A stretch of 7,226 bases of DNA from UM-FILTER-39-64 sp964367055 (GTDB taxonomy: Bacteria > Patescibacteriota > Minisyncoccia > UBA6257 > UBA9933): contig CAYIWD010000030.1 in assembly GCA_964367055.1 (NCBI GenBank), positions 1 through 7,226 on the forward strand, in the 5' to 3' direction. Made by a program: the position numbers and the translations under genes. The notes under the pieces are model-generated. The model saw nothing but the letters and a program-made list of their open reading frames with translations, made no database searches and was not told the DNA's origin. Of this stretch, positions 5,891 through 7,226 are shown in pieces (within the stretch, counting starts at the first letter, position 1; every line of letters begins with the position of its first letter).

Positions 5891-5991
5891 CGATACTAAT
5901 ATACTAATTCATACTAATGATACGAATAAATACTAATAAAATTTATTCGTATTCATTAGCATCATTCGCATCCATTCGTATATTGGTATCG
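5891..5991. repeat. 101-bp in-register imperfect palindrome of ATRCNAAT octamers
   Basis: The sequence is nearly self-complementary about an axis at base 5941. Of 50 opposed pairs, 40 are Watson-Crick, one is G-T and nine mismatch. Each arm carries five octamers: 5893, 5901, 5911, 5920 and 5930 (ATACTAAT or ATACGAAT), and in reverse orientation 5945, 5955, 5964, 5974 and 5982. Spacings are 8, 10, 9 and 10 in one arm and the exact mirror in the other. The outer 14 pairs (5891-5904 with 5978-5991) have one G-T wobble. It starts 2 nt after the carboxypeptidase stop and ends 13 nt before the mraY ATG, so it occupies almost the whole spacer. It could be a terminator-like or mRNA-end hairpin, a cluster of binding sites, or a remnant of a repeat-type element. 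Confidence 0.85.
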
Positions 5992-6004
5992 GGTAGCGTA
6001 AGCG

Positions 6005-7078
6005 ATGTATCTAACTCACGTTTTTCTCATTGTAAAAATTATCAGTTTTTTTATTGTGTCATTTACATTGGCGATTATTTTATCGCCGATTTTAATCCGT
6101 TTTTTATATAAATATCGGTGTTGGAAGAAAAAGCCACGCGAGGAAACTTTTGGCGGAGAAAAAACGCCGATTTTTACAAAACTGCATGGCATTAAAGAAG
6201 TTTCCACTCCGCGAATGGGCGGCATTCTTATCTGGGGGACAGTTTTACTTGTTACTCTCGGCACATTTTTATTATCTAAATTTTTGCCCGGCGATTTAGG
6301 GATAAAGATAAATTTTCTTTCCCGTTCCCAAACTTGGCTGCCGCTTTTTACTTTAATTTCGGCTTCGCTTTTAGGATTGGTTGATGACATTTTGGTGATT
6401 ACCAATAAAGGCAAATATGTGGCAGGGGGAATGAGGCTTAAGGTGCGGCTGGCTTTAATTTTTCTTATTGCAATTATCGGCGCTTGGTGGTTTTATTCCA
6501 AGCTTGAATGGAGCAGTATCTATATTCCTTTTTATGGAAATTTTGCCATTGACGGCTGGTATATTTTAATTTTTGTTGTGGTTACCCTCGCGACTTTTTC
6601 TGGCGGTGTGATTGATGGGCTTGATGGGCTGTCAGCCGGGTCTTTAATGCCGATTTTTGGAGCGTATGGTGTAATTGCTTATACCGCAGGACTTTATGAT
6701 TTAGCAACTTTAATCACGATTATTATAGGCGCTCTCGTAACTTATTTGTGGTTTAATATTCATCCGGCTAAATTTTATATGGGAGAAACCGGCATTATGG
6801 GGTTAACTGTCACTTTGGCGGTTATCGCTTTTTTGACTAATTCGGTTTTGTTTTTGCCGGTGATTGGTTTTGTTTTAGTAATTGAATCCGCCTCGGTGAT
6901 TTTACAGTTGCTTTCCAAAAAATTATTAGGCAAAAAAATATTTTTATCCGCGCCTATTCATCACCACTTAGAGGCTTTGGGTTGGCCAGAAACTCAGGTG
7001 ACGATGCGTTTTTGGATTGTCTCGGCAGTTTTCAGCGGCTTGGGACTGATATTATTCTTTTTGAGCAAATTTTTGTAG
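6005..7078 (+). CDS. mraY: Phospho-N-acetylmuramoyl-pentapeptide transferase MraY
   Basis: This membrane enzyme moves phospho-MurNAc-pentapeptide from UDP onto undecaprenyl phosphate, forming lipid I, the first membrane step of peptidoglycan synthesis. It is 357 residues with about ten hydrophobic segments, the normal MraY size. Family marks are KEVSTPRMGG, LGLVDDILVI with the metal-binding Asp127-Asp128, GGVIDGLDGLSAG with Asp204 and Asp207, NIHPAKFYMGETG (about 250-263) and APIHHHLEALGWPETQVTMRFW with His319-321, the signature separating MraY from WecA relatives. Two differences from the classic sequence are visible: the usual GDTGS position has Glu261, and the Asn-containing motif before DGLDG reads Gly-Gly-Val-Ile. 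The ATG at 6005 has no Shine-Dalgarno and lies 13 nt after the palindrome. An in-frame GTG at 6056 would cut into the first membrane helix, so the ATG is preferred. Confidence 0.97.
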   Translation: MYLTHVFLIVKIISFFIVSFTLAIILSPILIRFLYKYRCWKKKPREETFGGEKTPIFTKLHGIKEVSTPRMGGILIWGTVLLVTLGTFLLSKFLPGDLGIKINFLSRSQTWLPLFTLISASLLGLVDDILVITNKGKYVAGGMRLKVRLALIFLIAIIGAWWFYSKLEWSSIYIPFYGNFAIDGWYILIFVVVTLATFSGGVIDGLDGLSAGSLMPIFGAYGVIAYTAGLYDLATLITIIIGALVTYLWFNIHPAKFYMGETGIMGLTVTLAVIAFLTNSVLFLPVIGFVLVIESASVILQLLSKKLLGKKIFLSAPIHHHLEALGWPETQVTMRFWIVSAVFSGLGLILFFLSKFL

Positions 7079-7129
7079 AGTAGTAGAAAATTCTTTTCCA
7101 GAAAAATTTCTTTTTCTTCAACCCGCTTC

Positions 7130-7155
7130 GCTTGCCCCAGCGAGGCAAGCTCGCT
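7130..7155. repeat. Two overlapping, mutually exclusive hairpins
   Basis: GCTTGCC (7130-7136) pairs perfectly with GGCAAGC (7144-7150), leaving a 7-nt loop. Alternatively AGCGAG (7139-7144) pairs with CTCGCT (7150-7155). The two stems share bases and cannot form together. They lie about 50 bp after the mraY stop, following a T-rich stretch (7107-7117), and may be part of a terminator or an intergenic repeat. Confidence 0.5.
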
Positions 7156-7176
7156 TGTTCCTCGGCTCGCTCTCTC

Positions 7177-7194
7177 GTCCGCCAGCTGGCGGAC
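7177..7194. repeat. Perfect 18-bp palindrome
   Basis: GTCCGCCAGCTGGCGGAC is perfectly self-complementary with no loop, so it suits a protein-binding site, a repeat family or a cruciform better than an RNA hairpin. It is much richer in GC than the surrounding genes. A second short palindrome, CCTGCGCAGG (7213-7222), lies 18 bp further on. Confidence 0.8.
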
Positions 7195-7226
7195 TCGAAC
7201 CATGCCCGCTCGCCTGCGCAGGTTTC

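Noticed and set aside
5891..5991. CRISPR-like array
   Set aside because: The octamers are too short, spacers are 0-2 bp within an arm, and the arms are inverted and not direct repeats.
6016..6414. 132-codon minus-strand frame inside mraY
   Set aside because: It is antisense to a conserved membrane enzyme and resembles no known family.
6994..7203. Minus-strand reading frame of 69 codons after and over mraY
   Set aside because: It overlaps the mraY 3' end and runs through the palindrome cluster; its sequence is basic and low in complexity and has no family signature.
7181..7226. tRNA-like end on the minus strand (GGTTCGAGTCC)
   Set aside because: Only two or three T-stem pairs form, no acceptor stem matches, and the neighbouring palindrome explains the sequence better.

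Overview
The window looks like a fragment of a small-genome bacterium of the Candidate Phyla Radiation, probably Parcubacteria-like. This is inferred from AT-rich coding sequence, tight gene packing, genes mostly lacking a Shine-Dalgarno, a very short DnaX, a lone four-helix-bundle (S23/IVP) gene wedged beside a housekeeping gene, and short GC-rich palindromes between genes. The lineage is inferred from gene style and not proven. The standard genetic code fits all reading frames.

Left part, minus strand: dnaX (clamp-loader ATPase) is read leftward, followed by a four-helix-bundle gene bounded by an inverted repeat of about 19 bp, and then tRNA-Gln(UUG) with an encoded CCA. A GC hairpin at the left edge may be the terminator of this unit. 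Centre-left: a compact divergent promoter region of about 66 bp, whose two -35 boxes overlap on the same bases, drives dnaX leftward and a rightward gene series. Both promoters place the start codon 7-8 nt after the -10 box, so both transcripts are probably leaderless.

Right part, plus strand: a 3D-domain (double-psi beta-barrel) exported protein, a DUF4015-type TIM-barrel putative glycoside hydrolase, the condensin partners scpA and scpB, a D-alanyl-D-alanine carboxypeptidase-type serine peptidase overlapping scpB by 4 bp, and mraY. Four of these six act, or probably act, on peptidoglycan or the envelope. The other two, ScpA and ScpB, bridge SMC for chromosome segregation. The row therefore couples wall synthesis and remodelling with segregation, as expected of a cell-division neighbourhood.

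The most unusual DNA is non-coding or repeat-driven: a 101-bp in-register palindrome between the carboxypeptidase gene and mraY, built from ten octamers with mirror-image spacing; the inverted repeats around the four-helix-bundle gene, one of which forms the 3' end of dnaX; a four-copy heptamer repeat inside the glycoside hydrolase gene that could shift frame; and a palindrome cluster after mraY. No complete new defence or mobile system is visible. No gene-free stretch exceeds 300 bases; the longest are 5889-6004 and 7079-7226.
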